The notes beneath the pieces were generated by a model, which was not told the origin of the DNA, searched no databases, and was given only the letters and a program-made list of their open reading frames with translations. Below, piece by piece: positions 9,319 through 17,857 of a stretch of 64,000 nt of DNA. Within the stretch, counting starts at the first letter, position 1. Every line of letters begins with the position of its first letter. The position numbers and the translations under genes are program-made. The DNA is from Bacteroidaceae bacterium (GTDB lineage Bacteria; Bacteroidota; Bacteroidia; Bacteroidales; Bacteroidaceae): contig JAFZSA010000013.1 of the NCBI GenBank assembly GCA_017619585.1, positions 1 to 64,000 on the forward strand, in the 5' to 3' direction.

Positions 9319-10626
9319 TTATTGGCATAGTGCCTCGCAAACCTCATTCTGGAAGTCCCTACCCAACCTGCCGGCACTTACGCCCTGATTGATGATACAG
9401 AAAGACAGTACATGACCGTTGCGGGCCGTAAGGTAACCAGCCAGCGAGGAGATACCATCCACTGTTCCGGTCTTGGCATGTACATTACCATAGGCAGGCG
9501 TATCTCGCATGCGCTTGCTTAATGTACCGTCAACACCTGCTATTGGAAGGGCAGGATAAAGATGACTGTATATCTCCGGCCTACTGAAGGCATAGTTCAG
9601 GAAACAGACAAGTAACTCTGGCGATACATAATTATATAAGGAGAGTCCACTACCGTCTGCAATCTGATACTGGTCCGTATCCAAGCCCATTCCATCAATC
9701 AAATCATAAATGAGCTTGGCTGCTTGCTTCCTTCCAGCGTTCTTCTGTCCCGAAAAGGCTGCAATCTGATAGAACAGACATTCAGCATAGATATTCTGGC
9801 TGTTTTTGAGTATTGGCTGTAACACCTCGTCTATGGTATGTGTAATGCAGCATACCGACTTGCTGTCTGCCGGGGCCTGCTGTTGACGGATGCCCGTCCT
9901 ACTACGTTTAATCCCCGCTTTGGCAAGTGCCTTACCCCATTCACCATTGAACTCGTCCTTGCCATTAACCATCAGGGCGGAGAGCGGTCCGTATTTATCG
10001 TCCCAACACCAACCCCATCCATAAGGGAGGTCGTCCTTCATGCTGAGGTCTATATACATATTGCCGCTTATACTGCTGATGCCTGCATTACGCAGAGCAG
10101 CTGCCATACTGTTAAGATCTGATGGAGACAACAACGGATCCATGCCGCCCACAACATACACGTCGCCCTGCAGCGTTCCGTTGGCAACGGTTCCATTTAT
10201 CCTAACGTCCGTTCGGAAGTTATAATCTCCTCCCAGATAATGAAGGGCGCTGATGCTGGTAATAAGCTTCTCAGTGGAAGCAGGGCGCATACGCTGGGTT
10301 GCATTGAAACTGTAAAGGGGAAGGTTCTCTGTAAGGTCAAAGACATAAAGTCCCAACTGTGTAGTTTCAAGGAGAGGCTGTTGGCAGAGTGAGTCCAATC
10401 TGGCCTGTATGGTGTCCTTCCAAGTGGCAGGCTGAATAACTTCCTCTGGTTTAACAACAGGGGTATTAAACTCCACCCGAGCATTCTCCGTGATATGGAC
10501 GGGACCGTTATAAGGGACATGTACAGTCCGTCTGGTACCGCAACTGCATAACAAAACAACAAATGCTGTCAGGAATAGACATTTATGGAGCTTAATGTCT
10601 GTAAACAAAGATTTTTCACTCTTCAT
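9319..10626 (-). CDS. dacB: D-alanyl-D-alanine carboxypeptidase/endopeptidase, PBP4 type
   Basis: Peptidoglycan-trimming serine enzyme of peptidase family S13. The SxxK active-site motif is STEK at 117-120, with SGLSLYN further on and the KTG box in AKTGTVDG. The N-terminus carries a lipobox ending in Cys29 (LCSCG), so the protein is probably a lipoprotein. At 435 residues it is slightly short for the family. Its ATG lies inside a 7-bp-period repeat (units AGTGAAG, AATGAAG), so the first few residues (MKSEKS) are repeat-encoded; no other Met precedes the signal sequence. It diverges from nadB. Confidence 0.88.
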   Translation of the reverse strand: MKSEKSLFTDIKLHKCLFLTAFVVLLCSCGTRRTVHVPYNGPVHITENARVEFNTPVVKPEEVIQPATWKDTIQARLDSLCQQPLLETTQLGLYVFDLTENLPLYSFNATQRMRPASTEKLITSISALHYLGGDYNFRTDVRINGTVANGTLQGDVYVVGGMDPLLSPSDLNSMAAALRNAGISSISGNMYIDLSMKDDLPYGWGWCWDDKYGPLSALMVNGKDEFNGEWGKALAKAGIKRSRTGIRQQQAPADSKSVCCITHTIDEVLQPILKNSQNIYAECLFYQIAAFSGQKNAGRKQAAKLIYDLIDGMGLDTDQYQIADGSGLSLYNYVSPELLVCFLNYAFSRPEIYSHLYPALPIAGVDGTLSKRMRDTPAYGNVHAKTGTVDGISSLAGYLTARNGHVLSFCIINQGVSAGRLGRDFQNEVCEALCQ

Positions 10627-10655
10627 TCTTCACTCTTCACTCTTCTTTTCCAATG

Positions 10656-10663
10656 CAAAGTTA
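10656..10663 (-). promoter_or_regulatory. -7 element for dacB
   Basis: TAACTTTG on the minus strand, 30 bases before the dacB start. I see no exact TTTG at the expected upstream distance. Confidence 0.5.
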
Positions 10664-10705
10664 AAGAAAAAAACGGGAAAAGGTACAAGTAAACAACTTT
10701 TTGAG

Positions 10706-10713
10706 TATTTTTG
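10706..10713 (+). promoter_or_regulatory. -7 element for nadB
   Basis: TATTTTTG followed by CACC, 34 bases before the nadB ATG at 10748. The -33 position is not a good match. It also argues that nadB starts at 10748 and not at the upstream in-frame ATG at 10595. Confidence 0.5.
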
Positions 10714-10747
10714 CACCGGAAAATGGCTTAAAATAAAGCAAATTATC

Positions 10748-12337
10748 ATGATAAGGAAATTTGAATTTCTGATAATTGGAAGTGGTGTTGCAGGAATGAG
10801 CTATGCACTGAAGGTTGCCAATGCAGGAAAAGGAAAGGTAGCCTTGGTATGCAAAACCACTCTGGAAGAAGCAAATACAGCGAAGGCTCAGGGAGGCATC
10901 GCATCTGTCACCAATCTCTTGGTGGACAACTTCGAGAAGCACATAGAAGATACTATGATAGCAGGTGACTATATCAGTGATCCTGCTGCTGTAGAACAAG
11001 TAGTGAAGAACGGTCCTGAAGGAATCAAGGACCTGCTTAAGTGGGGCGTACACTTCGACAAGAACGAGAAAGGCGAATTCGACCTTCACCGTGAGGGCGG
11101 ACACTCTGAGTTCCGTATCCTTCATCATGCCGATGATACAGGTGCTGAGATCCAGCGAGGCCTTATGGAGGCTGTTCGCAACAACCCCAACATAGAGATT
11201 CTGGAGAATCACTTTGCCGTCGAGATTATCACCCAGCATCATCTGGGTATCCGTGTTACCCGTCGCACGCCGGACATAGAGTGCTATGGCGCCTATGTAC
11301 TGAACCCGGAGACAGGAAAGGTGGATACATATCTCTCTAAGGTAACCCTTATGGCTACCGGCGGTACGGGAGCCATCTACGCCACTACCTCTAATCCCAA
11401 TATCGCTACAGGTGATGGTATTGCCATGGTCTATCGTGCCAAGGGTAAGGTGAAGGATATGGAGTTTGTGCAGTTCCACCCTACCGTACTCTACAATCCC
11501 AACGAGACACATCCCGCCTACCTTATTACAGAGGCCATGCGTGGTTACGGAGGCATCCTCAGGTTGCCCAACGGCGAGGAGTTCATGCAGAAGTACGATG
11601 AGCGTCTTTCGCTTGCACCACGTGACATTGTTGCCCGTGCCATTGACCATGAGATGAAGATTCACGGTCTTGACCATGTTTGTCTGGATGTTACACACAA
11701 AGACCCGGAAGAGACCAAGCATCACTTCCCCAACATCTATGCCAAGTGCCTGAGCATAGGAATAGACATTACCAAGCAGTATATCCCTGTGGCTCCCAGT
11801 GCCCATTATATGTGTGGAGGTATCAAGGTTGACCTTGACGGACAGAGCAGCATCAAGCGTCTGTATGCTGTAGGAGAATGTTCCTGCACAGGCCTGCATG
11901 GTGGAAACCGTTTGGCCAGCAACTCGCTCATAGAAGCCGTTGTATATGCAGCTGCTGCTGCCAAGCATTCACTGGAGTGCATAGATGATTATGAATTCAA
12001 CGAGAAAGTGCCCGAATGGAATGATGAGGGTACTATGTCCAACGAGGAGAAAGTCCTCATTGCCCAAGACGTGAAAGAGGTGAATCAGATTATGAGCACC
12101 TATGTGGGTATCGTCCGTAGCGACCTTCGTCTGCACCGTGCCTGGGAACGTCTGGATCTGTTGTACGAAGAGACAGAGCATCTGTTCAAGCGCGTCAAGC
12201 CTACCAAGGACATCTGCGAGCTCCGTAATATGATTAATGTGGGCTATCTGATAACCCGTCAGGCAATAGAACGCAAGGAGAGTCGTGGCCTTCATTATAC
12301 CATTGACTATCCCAAACACGCGCTGGACAAAAAATAG
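10748..12337 (+). CDS. nadB: L-aspartate oxidase
   Basis: FAD enzyme oxidising L-aspartate to iminoaspartate, the first step of de novo NAD synthesis; the partner enzyme NadA is encoded at 58534-59526. The protein is 529 residues. The dinucleotide-binding GSGVAG lies near the N-terminus, followed by AQGGIA, the substrate-region signature HHADDTGAEI, ATGGTGAIY, and the C-terminal FAD segment GLHGGNRLASNSL. The reading frame extends upstream to 10595, but that part overlaps dacB and precedes the -7 element, so the ATG before IRKFEFLIIG is chosen. Confidence 0.95.
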   Translation: MIRKFEFLIIGSGVAGMSYALKVANAGKGKVALVCKTTLEEANTAKAQGGIASVTNLLVDNFEKHIEDTMIAGDYISDPAAVEQVVKNGPEGIKDLLKWGVHFDKNEKGEFDLHREGGHSEFRILHHADDTGAEIQRGLMEAVRNNPNIEILENHFAVEIITQHHLGIRVTRRTPDIECYGAYVLNPETGKVDTYLSKVTLMATGGTGAIYATTSNPNIATGDGIAMVYRAKGKVKDMEFVQFHPTVLYNPNETHPAYLITEAMRGYGGILRLPNGEEFMQKYDERLSLAPRDIVARAIDHEMKIHGLDHVCLDVTHKDPEETKHHFPNIYAKCLSIGIDITKQYIPVAPSAHYMCGGIKVDLDGQSSIKRLYAVGECSCTGLHGGNRLASNSLIEAVVYAAAAAKHSLECIDDYEFNEKVPEWNDEGTMSNEEKVLIAQDVKEVNQIMSTYVGIVRSDLRLHRAWERLDLLYEETEHLFKRVKPTKDICELRNMINVGYLITRQAIERKESRGLHYTIDYPKHALDKK

Positions 12338-12405
12338 CCCCACCCCTTCCCTCCCCGAAGGAGAGGGGGCTCTCGCTAACCGCTAACCTCTAACCCCTAA
12401 CCGCT
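12338..12405. repeat. GC palindrome plus heptad array between nadB and trkH
   Basis: The entire 69-base gap is repeat. A GC hairpin (CCCTCCCC with GGAGAGGGGG) at 12338-12371 is followed by heptads of the GCTAACC type up to the base before the trkH start. Confidence 0.75.
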
Positions 12406-12406
12406 C

Positions 12407-13879
12407 ATGAAGAAGAGCATCTTTGGAATCCTTATCATGATGGAGAGCCTTTTCCTGGGGCTTTCCCTCCTTGTGGCGCTTCTGTACTGCGAACCGTGTT
12501 GGAAGGTTTTCCTGGAAACGGCAGCATTCGCTCTTGCGCTGGGATTCTGCTTCAAGTATTTGGGGGAACGAGAGAAGTCTGACCGCTTCACACGTTCAGA
12601 CAGCTATTTGGTAGTAGCCCTCTCCTGGATTATCTTCTCCCTGATAGGAATGATACCATTCATCTATATTGCGGGGATGGATCTGCCCAGTGCCTTCTTC
12701 GAGACCATGAGCGGCTTTACCACAACAGGAGCCACATGTATCAATGATATAGACTCCCTGCCTCGTTCTCTGCTCTTCTGGCGCGCCATTACGCAATGGA
12801 TAGGCGGTTTGGGAATTGTCGTCTTCTCCTTTGCCTTGATACCGGTTTATGAATTCAGGAACAGCAATATATACTCAGCCGAGGTTACAGGCTTAAGCTT
12901 GGACAAGCTACGCCCAAAGATTGGCGCTACAGCACGCCGCATGCTGCTTATCTACATATTCCTGACTTCTCTATGCGCTTTCCTTTATTGGGTAGGCCCC
13001 ATGAACCTGTATGATGCCATCTGCCACGCATTTACAACCATTGCAACGGGCGGATTCAGTACACATACCCAGAGTATGGCATACTTCCACAGCTCTTATA
13101 TAGAATATGTGGCCTGTGTGTTTATGCTGGCCAGTAGCGTCAACTTCTCTCTTTACTATTACCTCAGCATCAAGAGAAGTAACACCCTCTTCAAGAACGA
13201 GGAGTTCCGTACTTTCTTTGCCATTATAGCCTTTGCTGTGGTAGGCTTTATGCTACTGTTCTTCTTCGCCCCTGTGCCCGCAACAGCAGAGGGTACATTG
13301 CCCGTTGGATTGGAAGAGACATTCCGCTCGGCATTGTTCCATGTTAGCAGCGTGATGACCAGTACGGGCTTTGCCGCACAGAAGTTTGACTATGTTGCCT
13401 GGGGACCATCATTCTGGATGCCTACCGTAGTTATTATGGCAATTGGTTCTTGCGCAGGCAGTACAGCCGGTGGTATAAAGGTAATACGCGTGCTGATATG
13501 TGCCAAAAGCGTGCTGAAAGAATTTATCCTTCAACTACATCCCAGAGCTGTGATAGGAGTCAGAATCAGCGGACGAATTGTTCCAGACGAGAGAGTACAT
13601 AGGGCATTGGCCTTTGTCTTCCTTTATATTATTCTGGTGGTAATAGCCATGCTTTGCTACAGTTTGTTGGGTGCCGATGTAGATACTGCCTTGGGTAGTA
13701 GCATCAGTATGCTCAGCAATGTAGGTCCTGCTACAGGAGCCACTGGTCCTGCCAGCAACTTTGCCAATGTACCCGCTGCAGGAAAATGGCTGATGAGCGC
13801 CTATATGCTGATAGGCCGTCTGGAGATCTTCACCATCCTCTTCCTCTTCATGCCTAGCTTCTGGAAAGAAAGGAAGTAA
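12407..13879 (+). CDS. trkH: Potassium uptake protein, TrkH family
   Basis: Inner-membrane subunit of a Trk/Ktr-type K+ transporter, 490 residues with many hydrophobic helices. The four pore-loop repeats are recognisable: FTTTGAT, TIATGGFST, MTSTGFAA and LSNVGPATG, as is GGLGIVVFSFALIP. The regulatory partner TrkA is not next to it here; it may be encoded elsewhere. The gap to nadB is pure repeat, so its promoter or ribosome-binding site must lie in repeat DNA. Confidence 0.92.
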   Translation: MKKSIFGILIMMESLFLGLSLLVALLYCEPCWKVFLETAAFALALGFCFKYLGEREKSDRFTRSDSYLVVALSWIIFSLIGMIPFIYIAGMDLPSAFFETMSGFTTTGATCINDIDSLPRSLLFWRAITQWIGGLGIVVFSFALIPVYEFRNSNIYSAEVTGLSLDKLRPKIGATARRMLLIYIFLTSLCAFLYWVGPMNLYDAICHAFTTIATGGFSTHTQSMAYFHSSYIEYVACVFMLASSVNFSLYYYLSIKRSNTLFKNEEFRTFFAIIAFAVVGFMLLFFFAPVPATAEGTLPVGLEETFRSALFHVSSVMTSTGFAAQKFDYVAWGPSFWMPTVVIMAIGSCAGSTAGGIKVIRVLICAKSVLKEFILQLHPRAVIGVRISGRIVPDERVHRALAFVFLYIILVVIAMLCYSLLGADVDTALGSSISMLSNVGPATGATGPASNFANVPAAGKWLMSAYMLIGRLEIFTILFLFMPSFWKERK

Positions 13880-13890
13880 TGAGGGGCTGT

Positions 13891-13969
13891 GCATAATTCA
13901 TAATTCACAATTCACAATTCATAATTCACAATTCATAATTCACAATTCATAATTCATAGTGCATAGTTT
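13891..13969. repeat. Heptad array ATTCATA / ATTCACA
   Basis: About eleven 7-base units alternating ATAATTC and ACAATTC, ending in the GTGCATAG variant. Confidence 0.85.
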
Positions 13970-14164
13970 AGTTGACAAGTTGGTTGATCTGGGAGATTGG
14001 TCATTTAGTCGTTTGGGAATTAAAGCCAATAACCAATGTTGGGAGACGCCCCAACCTGTGGTCTGCAAAACAATCGTTTAACCCTTGTTATTGAACATAG
14101 AGGAAACCCTGAGGTAACCCTGAGGTAAATATGAGGTACTCCATGGATGGTTCTTCATGTGTAG

Positions 14165-14241
14165 GTGTATCGTATCGTTGCAAGAGAAAGGCCATTTCTC
14201 TACCAGCGAAAGGCCATATCGCTGTTAAAGAAACGGCATAT
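14165..14241. repeat. AAAGGCCATAT / AAACGGCATAT repeat cluster
   Basis: Three spaced units: GAGAAAGGCCATTTC, GCGAAAGGCCATATC and AAGAAACGGCATATTG, at about 22-29 base intervals. The same motif occurs at 50627-50695. Confidence 0.65.
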
Positions 14242-14263
14242 TGTTGTGCAAAGGTCTATCATT

Positions 14264-14333
14264 TGCAGACTCGGGAGTCTGCACGTGTTATACCCTCGAG
14301 TCTGCACGTGTAGACTCGAGGAGGGTACTTTTG
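14264..14333 (+). promoter_or_regulatory. Double palindrome followed by a -7-like element
   Basis: TGCAGACTC pairs with GAGTCTGCA (14264-14283), and CCTCGAGTCT pairs with AGACTCGAGG (14294-14321). GAGTCTGCACGTGT is repeated directly at 14275 and 14298. TACTTTTG at 14326-14333 fits a -7 element. It could drive only a very short transcript before the terminator at 14371. Confidence 0.4.
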
Positions 14334-14370
14334 TAAGTTGACTGCCTTTCATAATTAATCGAACAACAAG

Positions 14371-14397
14371 AAAAGGCTGGGTAATGCCCAGCCTTTT
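14371..14397. terminator. Hairpin terminator downstream of the CoA-transferase gene
   Basis: An 11-bp perfect stem, AAAAGGCTGGG with CCCAGCCTTTT, and a 5-base loop. The T-rich arms work on both strands. It lies 26 bases after the stop of the minus-strand CoA-transferase gene. Confidence 0.85.
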
Positions 14398-14422
14398 CCT
14401 TATCTATAATGTTTGTTAGCGA

Positions 14423-15934
14423 TTACTTGATGTACTCAGCAAGGTCTGTCAGACGCATGTCGCCTTTGCGCAGGAAGGTATCGTGCATAGCAAATGCGGC
14501 AGACAGCTCGTGATGTGTGTGACCACCCTTCTTGGCGGCATATTTCAGGTAATCCTGAAGCATGGGACGATAGTCGGGGTGAGCAACCTTGATGAGTTCC
14601 TCGGCCTTCTGCATATCGCTCTTGTGGCGCAGGTCGGCAACACCGTACTCAGTGATGACAGCATCAATGAAGTGGTTGGTGTGGTCGATATGACTGGCGA
14701 AAGGAACGATGCTGGAGATAGCACCACCCTTGGTAGTTGAACCACAGGTGAAGATAGAGAGGTAAGCTGATGTGGTAAAGTCGGCAGAACCGCCAATACC
14801 GTTCATCATCTTGGTACCACAAATCTTGGTAGAGTTAACATGACCGTAGAGGTCGCACTCGATGGCTGTATTCAAGGCACAAACACCAATACGTGAGATA
14901 ACCTCGGGGCTGTTACTGATCTCAGAGGGACGAAGTACCAGCTTATCCTTGAAGAAGTCCATATTGGCATAGATGTCCTTCAGACACTCGTTGGTAACGG
15001 TCAGAGAGCAGGCAGAAGCGCTGAGCACACGACCCTGCTTCATCAGACCAACGGGAGCATCCTGCAGCACCTCGGTATAGATGTGGAAGTCGGGAACCTC
15101 GGGGCACTGACCCAGAGCACCCAATACTGCATTAGCACCGCTACCTACACCACTCTGCAGGTTGAGGAAGCTCTTGGGGATAAGACCTGATCTCAGGTTG
15201 TGAAGCAGGAAGTCTGCCACGTTCTGTCCAATCTGAGTAGTGATGGGATCTGGATCCTTGAAGGCACGAGCCTCATCGGGTACGTCACACTCAATGACAC
15301 CAATGATACGGTCTGCATCAACCTCTACATAAGGCTTACCAATACGGTCGCTGGCCTTGCAGATATTAATGGGCTTACGGAAGGGATGGTCCTCAATCTC
15401 GTAAACATCATGGATTCCCTTGCTATCGGGGCTGTGGAAGGCATTCAACTCTATGATGATGCCATTCTTAGCCAGACGACAAACAGTGGGGCTGATACCG
15501 CCTGCTGCAGTCAGGTAGATGTGGCACTTATTACCAACCTTCTCGATGGCGCAAGCCTCTATGATAGCCCAGTCAACATCACCCAGATAACCCTGACGGA
15601 TCTGAGTAGCCATGTTAGAAAGGTTGAGGTCGGAATAATGCAGTTCATTAAGATTTACGTGCTTACGGAAATCAGGATTGGTGGTGTAGGGAGCACGGAA
15701 GTCGATAGCCTGTGCATTAGCCAATGCACCATCGCAACTCTGACCTGTGCTGGCACCCGTGAAGATGCTGATCTTGAAGGGACGACCGGCAGCATGCTCG
15801 GCCTCTGCCTTCTTTGCAATCTCTGCAGGGGTACACTTGGGAACACCGGCAGGGGTAAAACCACTCAAACCAATTGTCTGTCCGTTTTGGATAAGGGCTG
15901 CTGCCTCGGCAGCAGTAATCTTGTTGAATTCCAT
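14423..15934 (-). CDS. Acetyl-CoA hydrolase/CoA-transferase family protein
   Basis: About 503 residues. It belongs to the acetyl-CoA hydrolase/transferase family, whose Bacteroidota members commonly act as succinate:acetate CoA-transferases in fermentative energy metabolism. The middle of the protein has the glycine-rich VGSGANAVLGAL segment, followed by IYTEVLQD, where family knowledge places the catalytic glutamate. The C-terminal half has MNGIGGSADF, consistent with CoA binding. I start at the Met before EFNKITAAEAA: the longer frame to 16021 crosses the promoter and enters tatD. It has its own promoter and terminator. Confidence 0.88.
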   Translation of the reverse strand: MEFNKITAAEAAALIQNGQTIGLSGFTPAGVPKCTPAEIAKKAEAEHAAGRPFKISIFTGASTGQSCDGALANAQAIDFRAPYTTNPDFRKHVNLNELHYSDLNLSNMATQIRQGYLGDVDWAIIEACAIEKVGNKCHIYLTAAGGISPTVCRLAKNGIIIELNAFHSPDSKGIHDVYEIEDHPFRKPINICKASDRIGKPYVEVDADRIIGVIECDVPDEARAFKDPDPITTQIGQNVADFLLHNLRSGLIPKSFLNLQSGVGSGANAVLGALGQCPEVPDFHIYTEVLQDAPVGLMKQGRVLSASACSLTVTNECLKDIYANMDFFKDKLVLRPSEISNSPEVISRIGVCALNTAIECDLYGHVNSTKICGTKMMNGIGGSADFTTSAYLSIFTCGSTTKGGAISSIVPFASHIDHTNHFIDAVITEYGVADLRHKSDMQKAEELIKVAHPDYRPMLQDYLKYAAKKGGHTHHELSAAFAMHDTFLRKGDMRLTDLAEYIK

Positions 15935-15967
15935 ATCTCTATCTGCTTGTGTTGTTAAATTTTCGTG

Positions 15968-15975
15968 CAAAAATA
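15968..15975 (-). promoter_or_regulatory. -7 element for the CoA-transferase gene
   Basis: TATTTTTG on the minus strand, 33 bases before the start codon. A 3-of-4 match to TTTG (TTGG) lies 19 bases further upstream, inside the 3' end of tatD. Confidence 0.55.
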
Positions 15976-15980
15976 CAAAA

Positions 15981-16493
15981 TTATCCGTTTTGAGCCAAGT
16001 TAGGGAACAACTTATTTGCATTTTCCCATATTTTCTGTCTTAATGCTACTACGGGGATTCCTTTCAGCTGTGCAACCTCTTTATACAGGGGCTCTATAGG
16101 AGCCACCGTATCGTCCGTCTCAAGGAACATCATTTCCAGGGGACACTGCATCAGACTTTCCTTATTGTAGTGTAATCCAAAGGATACGTATACCCCTGCT
16201 GAGAGGAGCGACTGCAACTGCTGTGGTTTGCCTCTAAAGCCATGCATGATCCAGGGCTGTCGGGGCTGCATCTCCTTACGTACTCGCAAGATATCCTCTA
16301 GGGTTCTTACACAATGAATCACCAAGGGTTTGCCAGCCTGTTCACTCTCCAGGACATGCCTGCGGAATGCTGCCTCCTGTTCAGACAGGGGCGTTTCCCA
16401 TCTACGGTCCATGCCGTGTTCCTCGCAGCCCAATGAGAGTTCGTTATCATAGACTGGGTGATGCGTATGAAAATTGATGTAAGGAATTGTCAT
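15981..16493 (-). CDS. TatD-family hydrolase, internally shortened
   Basis: 170 residues, against about 210-260 for TatD metal-dependent DNases. The N-terminal metal motif is present as NFHTHH, as are the later ligands IHCVR, MHGFRG and ETDD. The segment that normally joins HTHH to the GExGLD motif, including a GIHPW-like stretch, is missing. [10 protein letters not shown] runs almost directly into [11 protein letters not shown], where the usual GEAGLD is altered. The reading frame is intact. Activity is doubtful because the second ligand region has changed. It overlaps yidD by 4 bases and ends the metK operon. Confidence 0.75.
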   Translation of the reverse strand: MTIPYINFHTHHPVYDNELSLGCEEHGMDRRWETPLSEQEAAFRRHVLESEQAGKPLVIHCVRTLEDILRVRKEMQPRQPWIMHGFRGKPQQLQSLLSAGVYVSFGLHYNKESLMQCPLEMMFLETDDTVAPIEPLYKEVAQLKGIPVVALRQKIWENANKLFPNLAQNG

Positions 16494-16738
16494 GGTACTG
16501 GGTCATAGCCGTGTCCTCCCCAAGGATGACAGCGCAGGATTCTTCTGATGGCAAGATACATTCCCTTAATGGGACCGTGTTTGCGCAGCGCCTCTATGGC
16601 ATACTGGCTGCAAGTGGGGGTGAACCTACAGGAAGGCGGAGTAAGCGGGGAGATGAACTTCTGATAGAACCGAATGGGCAGTATCAGCATCCTGACCAAC
16701 ATCTCAGACAGAGGGCGGAGTATCTGTAACGGACTCAT
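16490..16738 (-). CDS. yidD: Membrane protein insertion efficiency factor YidD
   Basis: 82 residues. It has the family core [20 protein letters not shown] with its cysteines, then [13 protein letters not shown]. YidD is a small amphipathic protein associated with YidC-dependent insertion. It overlaps rnpA by 35 bases, the usual rnpA-yidD coupling, and tatD by 4. Confidence 0.95.
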   Translation of the reverse strand: MSPLQILRPLSEMLVRMLILPIRFYQKFISPLTPPSCRFTPTCSQYAIEALRKHGPIKGMYLAIRRILRCHPWGGHGYDPVP

Positions 16739-17099
16739 TGATCTTAGTTAGAAGGCTCTGCATCTTCTCCATCACTTTCTGTGTAGGAAGAAGGTCATTG
16801 CTGACCCACAGGAAGGCTATGTTAACGCCTCCAGTTGCCGGTTTCAGGATATGTTTGTTCAGGCGATAGGCTTCACGCAACTGGCGCTTTATCCTATTGC
16901 GTTTAACGGCACGCTTAAAAAAGCGCTTAGAGACAGAAACCATTATACGGGTTCCTGTCTCTTCTGTCTTCTGGAACACTACCCTTATGGGGTAGGCCAT
17001 TATAGATTTGTTACTTCCCTCGAAGAGCTCCTCCAGAGCCTTTCGGCTACATAGACGCTCCTCTTTGGGTAGTGTAAAACGTTCTTTAATCAATTCCAT
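16704..17099 (-). CDS. rnpA: Ribonuclease P protein component
   Basis: 131 residues. It binds the RNase P RNA for 5' maturation of tRNAs. The basic RNR signature [13 protein letters not shown] is near the middle, preceded by [11 protein letters not shown]. It overlaps hemD by 14 bases and yidD by 35. It is not beside rpmH as in many bacteria but sits within the metK transcription unit. Confidence 0.94.
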   Translation of the reverse strand: MELIKERFTLPKEERLCSRKALEELFEGSNKSIMAYPIRVVFQKTEETGTRIMVSVSKRFFKRAVKRNRIKRQLREAYRLNKHILKPATGGVNIAFLWVSNDLLPTQKVMEKMQSLLTKINESVTDTPPSV

Positions 17100-17835
17100 T
17101 TACCTTCTTCACATACGCAGCAAGGGCAGAGGTGATACTTGGGTATTCTGGTGAGGGGGCTCCGAAGTCAAGACGAAGTCCGGCATCCTGGACTGCTTTT
17201 GCCGTAGCAGGACCGAATGTTCCAATGGAAATCTTGTCTTGCTTGAAGTCGGGGAAGTTCTTCAGCAGTGCCTGAATACCACTGGGGCTGAAGAAAATCA
17301 GCAGGTCGTAGTCAAAGGGCTCGCCTTCCTGGAAATCGTTACTAACGGTACGATACATGATACCCTCTGAGTGAACAAGCTTCTTGGCATCAAGCATTTC
17401 ACCGAACTGGCTGGTATGAACATCGCTGGTAGGAATGAAATACTTCTCTGTCTTGTGCTTTGCCATCAAGGGAACCAGATCATCAATCTTACCTGTCTCA
17501 CCGAAGAATATCTTGCGCTTGCGATACTGTACATACTTCTGAATATAGAGGGCAACGGTCTCCGTAATACAGAAATACTTCATATCCTCAGGTATGACAA
17601 CGCGCATTTCCTTACACAAGGTAAAGAAATGGTCAATGGCGTGCCTTGAGGTGAATACAACTGCCGTGTGATCCAAAATAGAAATCTTCTGTGCACGGAA
17701 CTCCTTTGGCGTAATACCTTGAACCTTAATAAAAGGGCGAAATACAATCTCCACATTCAAACGCTCAGCTATGTCGTAATAAGGAGATCTTTCTGAAGAG
17801 GGCTTGGGTTGTGATACCAGTATCTTCTTTATCAT
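17086..17835 (-). CDS. hemD: Uroporphyrinogen-III synthase family protein
   Basis: 249 residues. It matches the HemD fold, which cyclises hydroxymethylbilane in tetrapyrrole synthesis. Visible features are the N-terminal ILVSQPKPSSERSPY, VVFTSRHAIDHFF, DLLIFFSPSGIQALL and IGTFGPATAKAV, all characteristic. HemD sequences are weakly conserved, so this rests on the pattern and on the Bacteroidota hemD-rnpA neighbourhood. It overlaps rnpA by 14 bases and lies 22 bases after the DUF4271 gene. Confidence 0.85.
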   Translation of the reverse strand: MIKKILVSQPKPSSERSPYYDIAERLNVEIVFRPFIKVQGITPKEFRAQKISILDHTAVVFTSRHAIDHFFTLCKEMRVVIPEDMKYFCITETVALYIQKYVQYRKRKIFFGETGKIDDLVPLMAKHKTEKYFIPTSDVHTSQFGEMLDAKKLVHSEGIMYRTVSNDFQEGEPFDYDLLIFFSPSGIQALLKNFPDFKQDKISIGTFGPATAKAVQDAGLRLDFGAPSPEYPSITSALAAYVKKVNGID

Positions 17836-17857
17836 AATTGTCCTAGAATTTTACTAC

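Larger units (their letters stand above)
13880..14422. other. Intergenic region between trkH and the CoA-transferase gene
   Basis: No coding sequence. In order it holds a heptad array (13891-13969), a small hairpin (GTTGGG with CCCAAC, 14037-14054), a doubled CCTGAGGTAA, a set of AAAGGCCAT / AAACGGCAT repeats (14165-14241), two nested palindromes sharing a 14-base direct repeat (14264-14321), a promoter-like TACTTTTG (14326-14333) and a strong hairpin terminator (14371-14397). Confidence 0.7.

Noticed and set aside
8547..9377. Longer start for the outer-membrane barrel gene
   Set aside because: The extra 33 codons overlap dacB and precede a good signal peptide beginning MKKLFYL.
10595..10747. 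Upstream start for nadB
   Set aside because: The extension overlaps dacB, lies before the -7 element and encodes repeat-derived sequence.
10661..11968. Long 435-codon frame antisense to nadB
   Set aside because: It is the mirror of a strongly conserved enzyme, with no recognisable domain; a codon-bias shadow.
14131..14313. 60-codon open frame on the + strand
   Set aside because: It runs through repeat and palindrome DNA, has no family resemblance and no ribosome-binding site; I treat it as non-coding.
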